Shown piece by piece: positions 36,943-48,195 of a stretch of DNA of 64,000 nucleotides. A program made the position numbers and the translations under genes. Under the pieces are notes generated by a model. That model ran no database searches and had not been told where the DNA came from. It saw only the letters and a list, made by a program, of their open reading frames with translations. The DNA comes from Epiperipatus broadwayi (Eukaryota; Onychophora; Udeonychophora; Euonychophora; Peripatidae): the NCBI GenBank assembly GCA_028023455.1, contig JAQFVV010007280.1:51238-115237 (forward strand), in the 5' to 3' direction. Positions within the stretch are counted from its first letter, which is position 1. Each line of letters begins with the position of its first letter.

Positions 36943-37726
36943 TTACTGGGATTTCAAATCTTTTTCAACAATTTCCCTTTTCATTTCCATCATTCCTAAC
37001 TTTAATTCATCATTGACATTCTGAATATATTTTAAGTCCAGAGTCAACTGTTCTATCTCTATGGATAGTTTACATTCAACACTTACGATTTCTCTTTCTA
37101 GGTTTGTCTGCATGTTACTCATACTCTCTTTTACTCCATTATGTATTCTAGCTTCCATACTATTCATTTCTTCTTTCATATTATTCATATCTGTTTTGGT
37201 TGTCATTTTTGCTTCCAAGCTTCTCAAGCTTTTATCCATCTTTGCTTCCAAGCTGCTCATGTTTTATCCATCTTTAATTTTAAGCAGCTCATGTTTTTCT
37301 TCATATTAGCTTCTGAGCAATTCATGACTATTTAAAACAGCTGTTCTATCAATACCATCTCTCCAATATCTCATGTTTTTCTACTTTCATAGTCCTGGTT
37401 CATTGCTTTGTGGATATTCCCTGTAGTTGCAGTGGTATCTGATCTATAATCTATTGTGAAAGTTGACCGACTTTGGTCATAAACCCTTCTAATGATTGAA
37501 TTAATAAGGACTCTTTTTCAACAATATTATAATCATTTTCTATCTCATCATCACTAACATCTATTGATTTCTCAATATATTCCATATCTCTGTTCGTTAA
37601 TATTTTACTACATCTTAATATCATAAAAAATCTTTTACAATAATTCAATATAATATTATTTATTCTTTTATATATATAATACATACATGTCATAGGGCTT
37701 TGTTTTATCTTTTTACCACTTAGCAT
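36943..37726 (-). pseudogene. Coiled-coil gag-like ORF fragments
   Basis: Frames 37726-37451 and 37260-36943 encode highly charged, heptad-like sequence: MSSLEAKMDKSLRSLEAKMT, NNMKEEMNSMEARI and IEQLTLDLKYIQ. This is a long predicted coiled coil with an internal SLEAKM repeat. Some Gypsy gag proteins of invertebrates start this way, but a structural host-like protein cannot be excluded from sequence alone. A stop-rich gap separates the two frames. Confidence 0.5.
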
Positions 37727-38020
37727 GTATGATTATTTTCCATTACATATCTATGTCAGTATGTTTTATTGTAATATTTAATCTTTAGTCTGTCAATTTA
37801 TATGCTTAACTCTCCTCTTTAACTGATTTTTATTAATTAATTATTTTTTAATTTAGATTTGGTTTACAATCTCACTCCAATCCTTCTATTTATATATCTA
37901 AGCAAATTCATAAAAGTTAATAAGTTCTTTAAAAATATATATTTTTTATATCATTCCAATGGCTTGGACCTTCTTAGAAATGTATGTTCCGTGCCCCTAA
38001 AGTCTGAATGCCATAAATAT

Positions 38021-39638
38021 TGTAACAAAACATTTTGTTATGCTCTTAAATTTTATGAGATTCCAACGAATGGTGGCCATTCGAGGGTGCCACTAAACAT
38101 TTCTGCCTAGACCGTATTATAATTTTTTTTTTATAATAACGGTTAATTTATTTACGAATGGCAATCACCAATTGCAAACCTTAAAATTATTTTCTTTTTA
38201 ATGGACCAAAAGACTACAAAATGAAAGATAAGAATTAATTATAATAACTAAAAAAAAAAAAAAAAAACAGATCAATGCTTAAATATTGTTGAAATATTTA
38301 TTAACCTTTATTCTATTTGTTGGTTATTCCCTTCCCTCGCATTTGTCAAATCAAACCCTCCCGATCCTTTTTCTTTCTAACCAAGATTTAGCATGTATCA
38401 TTCTCGAAGGATCATGCACCATCACTTTACCAATTATACAATATTTCATCAAATATCATGGTATATATCTATGAGTGAACTCAAGGGTGACTTACTATAA
38501 GAGTGTGTTTGTTAAAAATAAATGCACTCAAACCTCCTCTTTCTAATGCTAAATCTTTTACTTGTCCTTAGATCGAGTATACAATTTTTCTTATCCCTAT
38601 CTATACATTATAAGAACAACAATCATAGAAACTAAAGGTAAGTTTAATTAATAGGCCATAACAAAAAAATTAAATAATAAAAAAAAAACAATATAATGTG
38701 GGTTAATTTAAATTAGTAAGTACATCTACTTAAAGACTATATCCCTCCCTTTCTATTGCTGAAACTTTGAGATATTTTAAGTGAAGGCTTTTCTTTCTTT
38801 TTTCTTTTTTACATCTATTACGCAAATGTCTCTTGAAATTACAACAAAAAAAGTCTATTTACCCTGATCGATCAGTGTAGATCCTGTGTGGGTGGAAAAT
38901 TTCACTCTATATTCTTCGTGGTTTGTCCGTATCTTCTTCCAGTCCTTTCTTCTCAGTTACCTCTCTATGTCCGGCATTTACAAGGCAGTTACAGGTGGCG
39001 ATAGCAAGAAGTTCCCAAAAGGGAAAGTTCTGTTAGCTCTAGCTGTTCAATATTTTCTCCTTGTGCTTTTTAGGTCTTTACTATTCAACAGTCTGAGCTG
39101 AATTGAAACTTATAGATTAGATTTTAACTTTGGCATAAATCTAATTAATTTTTGAACAAAAGGAAAGTCCGTAATTATATATTTTTTTCCAAAGTCTCAG
39201 TTCACACCTTTAATATTCTCTTCTCTTATTTCATATTTTTGATTGTAAAATTCCAAAGAAACATTCCAATTGATCAGCGTAATAGATAGCATAAAAATAC
39301 CTTCACTATCAAAGTCCCAACAATAGAACTACTTGCTTTCTCTTACTTTCTATCTTTAAGATTTTTTTTAAAGACTAAACAAAAGACAAACTTTTATCAA
39401 TAAGCAAGATCTCGATCTAATTTATTTTAACTTCTTAAATCCCCATTTTAAAACTAAGTGTTAATTTTTTTTTTTAAATTATGTATTATAAAACGATATT
39501 TATATTTTAACAAAATATATATGTGCGTGTTTATTTATTTCTAATAAAATAAATTTATTACAATGTATATATTTTATTTTTACAAAATATGTGTGTATAT
39601 ATATGTATGATTATGAGCTGGCAGAAAATACCAGCTCA
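38021..39638 (-). repeat. 3' LTR of the gag-only element
   Basis: This 1,618-bp copy is near-identical to 40878-42485, with scattered substitutions and small indels. It ends in a short inverted repeat GAGCTGG...CCAGCTC and carries a GATCGATC palindrome near 38866. Short frames inside each LTR (38286-38474 and 41142-41330; 38886-39101 and 41812-42000) are shadows of the duplication. Confidence 0.85.
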
Positions 39639-39699
39639 TTGCACCCTTTCCCAACAAACAAAAAAAACTTAAAACAAAAAATCAATCACGCTGTGGAGT

Positions 39700-40741
39700 C
39701 TTTTCCCATTCTTTCTTAGGACTATATTTACTCTTCCCTGTGGGTTCATTACAATTTCCCCACCTAACTTTAGAATCTTCCCCTTCTTCCAGCTCACTAT
39801 ACTCCATATCACCTAATATCTCTAGCGCTTCCTCTATTGACAAACGTCAGTTCTCAGCCAACTTACGCTGAACCCCTATCAGAAGATTATATCTTATAGT
39901 CCTTACAATCTGGAATTGATCCATCTGGTAAGCCTCCAGCGCTCTAAGTTTCACTACCTGTTCTTGAAAAAACTGGCTATAGGTTTCATTTCTATTCACT
40001 CTATATTTTTCCCATGATGTTTTTATACGTATAACCTCTTACTTTTCCAGGCTCCAGAAACCTCTCAGAATCATCATTTTGTATTCTTGGAATGTTTGAG
40101 GACTATAGTTCACTGCCTTCCACCATTCTTGAGCAGGACCACTTAAATGGCTCGTCACTATAATGACCTTCTCCTTTTCATTTGACTTATAGAAATAAAA
40201 AAAATCATTTAAGCTATCCAAATAGTCGAATGAGTTTTCTTCCCCATTGCCTTTAAATACTTTTATTTGGATAAATTTTGCTAATGCTGGCCTTTCAGAT
40301 TTAGCTTCTTCCTCTACTTCATTAGGTGTCCTTTCCATTATACTTTGATTCAAATCTTTTACTTTTCTTTTTGGACTCAATTCTATTTCCCCTACGGTCT
40401 GTTCTTTCCTTTCACTTTCTATCTTTTCTTCCGTAACCTTATTACCTTCGTAACCTGTGCTTACTATATCCCCTTCATCTTTTTTTTTCACCATTTCTCT
40501 TTTCTTCTTTCTTTTTTAATTCATTTACGTCTTTTCTGAGGTCTTGTATCATTACTTTCATTTTCTTAATTTCTTCCCTATCTTTGATTACTATTTCTTT
40601 TAGCTTAACAATAGCTTTTAGTATTTCTTCAAACTGATAATGCTCAGGGTTTTTAAATGTCACCACCAGGCTTTCTATGGTACTTCCATCTTCGCTCATT
40701 CTATTTTTTTTCTTTATTTCAAACTCAAAACTCTCCCCCAT
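39700..40741 (-). pseudogene. LTR retrotransposon gag (one frameshift, two stops)
   Basis: The minus frame opens at 40741 with MGESFEFEIKKKNRMSEDGS, has a Lys/Glu-rich coiled segment, and shifts frame near 40480-40490 at a poly-T tract. It then continues with the capsid-like core: KFIQIKVFKGNGEENSFDYL, DSLNDFFYFYKSNEKEKVII, LSGPAQEWWKAV and YKMMILRGF. A.EWW.....F.....F is the classic retrotransposon gag signature. After a stop at 40039 the same frame continues with WEKYRVNRNETYSQFFQEQV, then LRALEAYQMDQFQIVRTIRY, a second stop, then SIEEALEILGDMEYSE. Total about 340 codons. No zinc knuckle, protease or RT follows. Confidence 0.82.
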
Positions 40742-40877
40742 TGGGACACTAACTCCTCGCCCTAACCACCTGAACCTGCCTTACTCCACTTTTACTCTAA
40801 TCTCAAGCCATTTATTTAGTTAACGAGCCCTACATGTTGATATGCCATTTTCTTTAATTTTACACGCTCCTACCCTC

Positions 40878-42485
40878 TGTAACAAAACATTTTGTTAAGC
40901 TCTTAAATTTTATGAGATTGCAACAAACGGTGGCTTTTTGAGGGCGCCACTAAACATTTCTGCTTAGACCGTATTATAAAAATTTTTTTTATAATAATGG
41001 TTAATTTATTTATGAATGGCAATCACCAATTGCAAACCTTAAAATTATTTTCTTTTTAACGGACCAAAAGACTACAAAATGAAAGATAAGAATTAATTAT
41101 AATAACTAAAAAAAAAAACAAAACAGATCAACGCTTAAATATTGTTGAAATATTTATTAACCTTTATTCTATTTGTTGATTATTTCCTTCCCTTGCATTT
41201 GTCAAATCAAACCCTCCCGATCCTTTTTCTTTCTAACCAAGATTTAGCATGTATCGTTCTTGAAGGATCATGTGCCGTCACTTTACCAATTATACAATAT
41301 TTCATCAAATATCATGGTATATATCTATGAGTAAACTCAAGGGTGACTTACTATAAGAGTGCTTTTGTTAAAAATAAACGCACTCAAATCTCCTCTTTCT
41401 AATGCTAAATCTTTTACTTGTCCTTAGATCGAGTATACAATTTTTCTTAACCTTATCTATACATTATAAGAACAACAATCATAGAAACTAAAGGTAAGTT
41501 TAATTAATAGGCCGTAACAAAAAAATTAAATAATAAAAAAACAATATAATGTGGGTTAATTTAAATTAGTAAGTACATCTACTTAAAGACTATATCCCTC
41601 CCTTTTTATTGCTGAAACTTTGAGATATTTTAAGTGAAGGCTTTTCTTTCTTTTTTAAATGTATTACATAAATGTCTCTTGAAATTACAGCAAAAAAGTC
41701 TATTTACCCTGATCGATCAGTGTAGATCCTATGTGGGTGGAAAATTTCACTCTATATTCTTCGTGGTTTGTCCGTATCTTCTTCCAGTCCTTTCTTCTCG
41801 GCTAGCTCTCTATGTCTGGCATTTACAAGGCAGTTCCAGGTGGCAATAGCAAGAGGTTCCCAAAAGGGAAAGTTCTGTTAGCTCTAGCCATTCAACATTT
41901 TCTCCTAGTGCTTTTTAGGTCTTTACTATTCAACAGTCTGACCCGAATTGAAACTTATAGATTAGATTTTGACTTCGGCAGAGATCTAATTAATTTTTGA
42001 ACAAAAGGAAAGTCTGTAATTATATATTTTTTTTCCAAAGTCTCAGTTTACACCTTTAATATTCTCTTCTTTTATTTCATATTTTATTGTAAAATTCCAA
42101 AGAAACATTCCAATTGATCAGCGTAATAGATAGCATAAAAATACCTTCACTGTCAAAGTGCCAACAATAGAACTTAATTGCTTTCTCTTACTTTCTATCT
42201 TTAAGAATTTTTTTAAAGACTAAACAAAAGACAAACTTTTATCAATAAGCAAGATCTCGATCTAATTTATTTTAACTTCTTAAATCCCCATTTTAAAACT
42301 AAGTGTTAATTTTTTTTTTTTAAAAAAAATAGGTATTATAAAATATTTATATTTTAACAAAATATATATGTGCGTGTTTATTTATTTCTAATAAAATAAG
42401 TTTATTACAATGTATATATTTTATTTTTACAAAATATATGTGTATATATATGTATGATTATGAGCTGGCAGAAAATACCAGCTCA
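40878..42485 (-). repeat. 5' LTR of the gag-only element
   Basis: A 1,608-bp copy directly upstream (in minus-strand sense) of the gag frame. Differences from the other LTR are point changes and 1-20 bp indels spread along the length, for example a missing segment near 41655. This implies that time has passed since insertion, when the two were identical. Confidence 0.85.
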
Positions 42486-42489
42486 ATGT

Positions 42490-43225
42490 GAAAATAAATA
42501 AAAATTAATTAATAACAAATACCTAAATAACTATATAAAAGTTTATTTATATTTTTTTTTATAAAAAAAAAAAATGTTTGCCTGCTAATTTAATAATGTT
42601 GTAGGGCTAAATGTTTTATCAGCCATTATCAGAAAATGCACAATGTTTATTTTTCAACTGTATGATGCCTGTTCAAGAATTTTAGATGTCACATCTAAAT
42701 GTACTCATGGATACTGAATGAAGAATAACAATACAAAATACTTCATTGAGGATTCTTCATGAGGATCATCTAAACTACCATAACATTTTAACTGATACAT
42801 AAACAGATGTTGCATAGAAAATTGTAGTTGCCTAACTCACTGCTTCACATCAATCATCATAAAGAAACATTAATGTGTTGTGTGATAAAAAAAATTTTTT
42901 TTTATATTCTTTATGTATATGTTGATAGAATTTGTTATATATTTTATTATTATTATTATTATTAGCTTCATCACTATATTTGGAAATCAAAATTTTATAA
43001 TATGGGAGAGTCCATCGTATCTAAATTTTATAAAATGTGGGGGGAAAGGTTATTAGTTTTTAATTTTTTTTTTTAATGAAATGTAGATATCCTCTCTACC
43101 TAGCGATATACATTCGGTATGATCATTATCATATATCCTTACAATATAAATTGAGGTAAGATTTTATTTACTACTATTCCATATAATATATATATATTTG
43201 ACACATGACAAAACTTACATTGTTT
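42490..43225. repeat. Dispersed repeat, short inverted copy
   Basis: Inverted relative to 29400-31390 and lacking its central ~1.27 kb. It runs from TAACAAATACCTAAATAAC through TTGTAGGGCTAAATG, AGAAAATGCACAATG, TGTTGTGTGATAAAA, CTTTATGTATATGTTG, ATATTTGGAAATCAAAAT and TTGACACATGACAAAACTTA. The left edge lies directly against the LTR at 42485. Confidence 0.7.
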
Positions 43226-43266
43226 ATTCTATTCAAATTTTACTATAAGATGGTAGCATTTGTCAA

Positions 43267-43337
43267 GCATTGATGGCCTAGTGGTTAGCATAGCTGCCTT
43301 CGAAGCAGCTGGCCCGGGTTCGCTTCCCGGTCAATGC
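43267..43337 (+). repeat. tRNA-like element, Arg(TCG)-like body
   Basis: A 71-nt unit folds as a cloverleaf: a perfect 7-bp acceptor GCATTGA/TCAATGC; a 5-bp anticodon stem GCTGC/GCAGC around loop CTTCGAA (anticodon TCG); and a 5-bp T stem CCGGG/CCCGG around TTCGCTT. The D arm is weak and the near-universal A of the T loop (TTCGA) is C. TGTCAA before and TTGACA after extend the acceptor pairing, as in the copies at 25593 and 49172. I read it as a member of the same tRNA-derived repeat family, though a tRNA gene is not excluded. Confidence 0.65.
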
Positions 43338-43339
43338 AT

Positions 43340-43846
43340 TTGACATATCAAATATATATATAACAAATTAATACTTATTTTAATGATTTATTCAATTAAA
43401 TGTTTATATATTTTTGTAAATTTAATAATAATTAATAAATACATAATTTAGTTTTATGACTTTTTTTAAAAAATATGAAACTATCATCTCTGCAAAAATA
43501 AAAATAATTTTTTTTTTTTTTTAAATAAAGTAGAATAATAAACACACATAAGTTTTTTTTTTTTTTTTAAAAAGTTCAATAATTAAGTTATTTAGTATAC
43601 TTATTACATTCAAATAAAAATTTAGATCATTCGCTGGTGAAAATGTGCTATCGCTTATCACCCACACAGCACAAGTAATTAAAGACACATCATAAATTTT
43701 AATGAATCATAAATTTCATTAAATATTTGTTTATATGTCTGAATAAATAAATAAATAATAATTAATCATTTCTAATCAACATGCATAATGTTATATATAT
43801 ACATTTACTTATTTTATATTTATTGGCTTAGATCTGTAATACTTAC
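43340..43846. other. Intron sequence, nothing recognised
   Basis: Poly-A/T-rich spacer between the tRNA-like element and exon E. Confidence 0.4.
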
Positions 43847-44008
43847 TGGCATAACTTGTTCAAAATCATCTAAGGTAAGAGGGCAGACACCAAGAGGAAT
43901 ATTAGCTGGATTTGATGGTACAACTGGAGGACTTAACAGTTTCCTATAACAACATGGTGGAAACCGCACATCTAAAATAATACTGTTATACATTGCTAAA
44001 CCCATAAG
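43847..44008 (-). CDS. HECTD2: HECTD2-like exon E, HECT N-lobe core
   Basis: This 162-bp exon (54 codons, phase 0 both ends) has acceptor tgtatatgtag and donor gtaagtatta. It encodes LMGLAMYNSIILDVRFPPCC, then YRKLLSPPVVP, and ends TLDDFEQVMP. The LMGLA.YN...LD..FPP..Y.KLL pattern is the most diagnostic part of a HECT domain. The CCY(R/K)KLLSPP wording is what favours HECTD2 over UBE3A-type ligases. No inactivating change is seen. Confidence 0.95.
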
Positions 44009-45652
44009 CTACATATACATAAAAAAAAATAACTCAATAAAAAGTTTAAATAATTTATGAAATTTGAATAATGTTAATAAAATGAATTACACTACCGAAA
44101 TATTATTTTTAACTCTCGTAAAATTTCATCACTATTTACTATATTACTATTACTGCTTATAAATATAAAAAGGATGCTTCATCGTACAACAGATCACATG
44201 ACATTTGAGCATGAAAGTAAGAGTTGAACAATGGTCCAAGGATCTTTAGCTCTTCACACCATCATTTACCAATATATTATTCTACACAATGTGATTACTG
44301 TCTACAACATGCCAAAAATGGAATTTAAAAGTAAATGTTTTCACAAATTTAAAAAGTAAAGAAAAAAAGTTCATTGTTTAAAATTTCTCATTTTAATAAA
44401 AAATTTAAATACAGTAACATGATGTAGAATTAAATATGGATTTAAAGACATGCATTTCTTCTAAATGAGCAATAAATAAATTAACAAACAACATAAAAAT
44501 TATATATTTACAGGAGAGTAGGAAAAAATAATGATAATGCCTATAATATTAAAGTATATTTTTGATATCCTGCAGTACAGAAATACAAACACAGGCTATA
44601 TATGTTCAGTTTTATTTTATATAAAATCCTTAGGGAATACTAAAAGTATCTGACAGGAAGATGATGTCACTTTTATAAATTTGTGAGGAGAAAAATTCCT
44701 TCTTTATGGCTCAGTTTTAAAATGATCAAACTGATGGTACCTGGTTATCTGAAGAGCTAATGTTAACACATTAAATTGTTTAATTTTTCAAAATCAAAAG
44801 ACTCTAGAATGGCTGAATTTTCCAAAGATAAAAGAAAACACAACCTGTTTAGACTATCAATGACTTAGAGGAACTGAAGAGCATTACAAAGAAGTAATCT
44901 CTGTATAATCCAAAACAGCTTAAGATTCCAGTTTCTATAAAAACAATACATTGTGAACTTTACAAGTAGAACATTTATAAATAAACTTCTATTATAAAAA
45001 GTTGTTCTTTTCTGATGTAGAAGCAACCATAAAAAGTAGACAACTAATGACTGCAAATATATTATATGGTAAAAAAAAATCACTGCTTACCTTTTTTCCA
45101 AGCACATATGATTGCAAAAGAATCCTACTAACCAAATTAATTTTTTTAAAGGTGAAATATTATGTTTGATTTCTCATGATTTATATGACTATATCATCAT
45201 ATTCTCTTTTGATGATCATTACTATTATACATCAAACTAACACCATAGTTAAAAACTAATGGAAAATTAGGCTTATTAACATGGTGCAAATATTGTTTTA
45301 CATTAACACAGTTATACTCCATAATAATACCTACATACAAATAATTCAGTCAAATATTAAATTAAAGCAATTAAAATATTTTATATATCTTGCATGATTT
45401 TCCAATTATATGATTTAAATATTGTTAAACTATCGTGGGCCATTCTCAGAAAATAAATAACAGATCAATATCTTCTAGTGCCCTATCTATTTAAAGTTCA
45501 AATATTAGTAATTTCATCTCATGTACAGTATAATTAGTTCTTGATGCAAAATCTCCAATAAAGATATCACAAGTTTTCACTATCTAGTCTAACATTAAAC
45601 CAATAAACATCACACAATCACCATTTCTTAGGCTTGCTTGTAACTGTTGTTA
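44009..45652. other. Intron sequence, nothing firm
   Basis: On the minus strand near 44215-44260, a GATCCTTGGACCATTGTTCA stretch is weakly tRNA/SINE-like. The rest is unassigned A+T-rich DNA. The minus ORF at 44865-45083 is low-complexity and unconvincing. Confidence 0.35.
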
Positions 45653-46220
45653 AACTGGCAAAACTCTCTATAACATATGTCACTGAATGCAAGTCAGAGT
45701 AATTAATGTATGTCAGAAGGCTTGTGCATAAAATCCCCATCTACTTCCTATTCATCCAATATCCACAGATTAGTTTTTGGCTTGTGGCCTTCATCAGTGA
45801 AGAGCCTTGGATCTGAGAGCACTGCACCTAGATCTTAGGATCTAATAAGATAGTGATGGCTATGGTTATTAAAGAACCAAAGGCAACAAAATGAATGGGT
45901 ACTGAAATGAGTTGAGACCTATATGATAAGCTAATGAACTTGGATTGAAAATATTACAGTGTTTTCAATTTAAGACTCATAGTTTTGTAGTTAAGTAGAG
46001 ATAAAAGGTGACTGCTGGAGGGTTGCATTAGATCCTAAGATCTAGTTGCAGCACTCTCTGATCCCAGGCTCATCACTGATGATGGCCACAAGCCAGAAAC
46101 TAGTCTGGGGATGTTGGATAAGTAGGTACTAGATGGGGATTTTATACACAAGCCTTCTGGCATCCATTGATTACTCTGGCTTGCACTGAGTGGCATACAG
46201 ACAGAGAGTTTTGCCTGTTT
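45653..46220. repeat. Foldback MITE with ~200-bp terminal inverted repeats
   Basis: The ends AACTGGCAAAACTCTCT and AGAGAGTTTTGCCTGTT are inverted copies. The inverted similarity continues inward about 200 bp (GCTTGTG(C/T)ATAAAATCCCC, CATCCAA(T/C)ATCC, GCTTGTGGCC, TAGATCTTAGGATCTAAT). TA adjoins the left edge and TTA the right, compatible with TA target duplication. No transposase. It is the same family as 52156-52679 and the degenerate copy at 28441. Confidence 0.82.
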
Positions 46221-47014
46221 TAGTCTAACTCTAGTGTATTATAATAAATTATGATGAATAAGAGTAATTAAGAACACTCTATTAGTTTGTTGTAAAAATA
46301 AGATATAAAATATTATACATAACTGCCTTCTGAATTATAAATTATAATAATACAATTACAACAGAACTGGTTTCAAATAAATATCTTCATTAGTTATGCC
46401 AAGCCATAATACATCATCAGCCCTAAATCGGGATAGATTTAAATTTAATTTATATTAAGCACATTTTATTTGCTTATTTTAAAGTGAGAAAGATAAAATA
46501 CATACTACAATTAAATAGGATGCACTTTATGACTTTATAGTCAATAAACATATATAATTATACTGTGGACAGATAAGAATTATAATTAACATAATTTTTT
46601 AGCATAAACTTTATCTTTTTATTATTTATCTATATTTTTTAATCCTTTCATATCTCATTACTACTACTGCAAGTTTTTTTAATTTTTTTATAAATAATTT
46701 CTTTGATTTCAATTATTTCATCAATTAGCCTTTTATTTAAATTGACTTTTTATTTAATAATTTTGATTTTTATTTCTAAATAAAAATTTCATTATTACAT
46801 CAGTTCCTAAATGGAGGTCCAGATCTGTATCAATACCAGATAGCAAAACTTTTTTAAATCAATACATAATCCAAATAAAATTTGTTAATATCAGCTTTCC
46901 CTATGTAAATCCCCTTCTATAAGCTTTAAACTGCATGTTCATTATTATCATGCTAACCTCTTTATAAACACATATCAATCATTTGTTTGGCTGAAGATTT
47001 GTGATAATGGCATT
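46221..47014. other. Intron sequence, nothing recognised
   Basis: Unassigned A+T-rich DNA between the MITE and the PLE dimer. Confidence 0.4.
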
Positions 47015-48195
47015 TTATTTGTATGTTGGACTATTTCCATCATCTAATATTAAATACTCAATGTCTTTAGAAAAAATTAACTTTATTTAAAATTTCAATT
47101 ACATTCAACTGTTAGTAACATCACACAGGTTAGTGCGCACACAACAACAGTTCAAGTGGTATTATTCTCCTATCTTCTTCCAGTGTTTCTGACCTGACTA
47201 GTGATAGTACTAGCATGGAAATTGAACCCAGACCTTAAGATTTTTGAATATTGAATTTTAAGGTAATGCTTTAAATTAATCAACTGAACCATTCTGCCAA
47301 AGGCAAAAGTCAATAGAAATATCGTATACATATCTATCAGGTTCCTCCTAATTTTTTCAGTTTTCCCTAAGAGCAAAGTTAATTAATGGGTTTCCAGACT
47401 TTATGAATAGTCACACTAGATAGGCTTATGGAGTTATTTGCCATTCTCATGTGAGCAGTTTTTTTTGTACCTTTTCCTCTCTATCCAATATTTTGGCATT
47501 TTCCTAATTGAACATATGTTCATTGGTAAATGCATGGTCTGCAACTTTAGACACATTTATTTTCTTTTTTCTAATCAACAGTTTATGCTCTTCCCATTGC
47601 CTTTCAAGGGGGTGACTCCATGTGAATGTGGAAGATATATTGGTGAGACCAGTTTCCCAATTGAAAAGGGATTGCAAGAGCATAAACTGATGATTAGAAA
47701 AAAAACAGATGTGAATAAAGTAGTAAATTATATATATACCAATGAACATATGTTTGATTGGGAAAATATCAGATAGAGAGGAAAAGTACAAAGAAGAAAG
47801 TACAATGAAGCTGCTCACATGACAATGGCAAATAGTCTCATAAGCCAATCTATTTTGACTATTCATAAGATTTGAAAACCACTAATTAACTTTGTTCTTA
47901 GAGAAAAGTGGAGAAATCATGAGGAACCTCATAGATAAGTATATGAAATTTCTACTTAGATGTTACCTTTGGCAGGATGACTCGGTTGGTTAGAGCATTA
48001 CCTTAAACTCCAATATTCCAAGAATCTAAAGATGCATAAATACCTATGCTAAGACTGTCACTGGTCAATCCAGCAATACCTAAAGAAGAGAGGAGAATAA
48101 TACTGCTTGAAAATTTGTGTGCATAAGTTAATTTTTTTTAGACATTCAATATTTAATTTTAAATGATGCAAATAGTTCAACATATAAATACAAAT
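47015..48195. repeat. Inverted dimer of PLE 3' end with GIY-YIG remnants (dimer 2)
   Basis: The left half (47015 to about 47600) reads on minus: ORF start remnant MMEIVQHTNKMPLSQIF at its outer end, pseudo-LTR tail, tRNA-like module, then endonuclease text EEHKLLIRKKKINVSK and TNEHMFN near the centre. The right half (about 47600-48195) reads on plus: CECGRYIGETSFPIEKGLQE, HKLMIRKKTDVNKV, TNEHMFDWENI, then the tail, the tRNA-like module GGCAGGATGACTCGGTTGGT at 47972-47991, and MMQIVQHINTN at the outer end. The two halves are a ~580-bp imperfect palindrome. No complete gene. Confidence 0.82.

Larger units (their letters stand above)
35585..37726 (-). mobile_element. Decayed Ty3/Gypsy-like retrotransposon, pol mostly deleted
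   Basis: The minus strand reads a gag-like start (37726), a coiled-coil section, then integrase pieces ending at 35585. Only about 2.1 kb remains where an intact gag-pol would need over 4 kb, so protease, RT and RNase H are gone. Clear LTRs were not found. The integrase C-terminus supports the Gypsy assignment. The gag identity rests only on position and coiled-coil character. Confidence 0.6.
38021..42485 (-). mobile_element. Gag-only LTR retrotransposon with ~1.6-kb LTRs
   Basis: Two direct repeats (38021-39638 and 40878-42485) flank a 1,239-bp internal region. On the plus strand each runs from TGTAACAAAACATTTTG to TACCAGCTCA; on the minus strand the LTR therefore starts TGAGCTGG and ends TTTTGTTACA, giving the TG...CA rule. 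The internal region has a gag on the minus strand and no pol, so the element needed enzymes in trans. GGGAAAGGG just inside the 3' LTR (39642-39652) is a plausible polypurine tract. A primer-binding site next to 40877 could not be matched to a tRNA. No convincing target-site duplication was seen. Confidence 0.85.

Noticed and set aside
38286-42000. Paired ORFs in the two LTRs as genes
   Set aside because: They are duplicated only because the LTRs are duplicated, are short, and show no domain.
43267-43337. Functional tRNA-Arg(TCG) gene
   Set aside because: The stems are good, but the D arm is weak and the T-loop A is C. The unit shares TGTCA/TGACA borders with two retroposed tRNA-like repeats, so a repeat is more likely. 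Not fully excluded.
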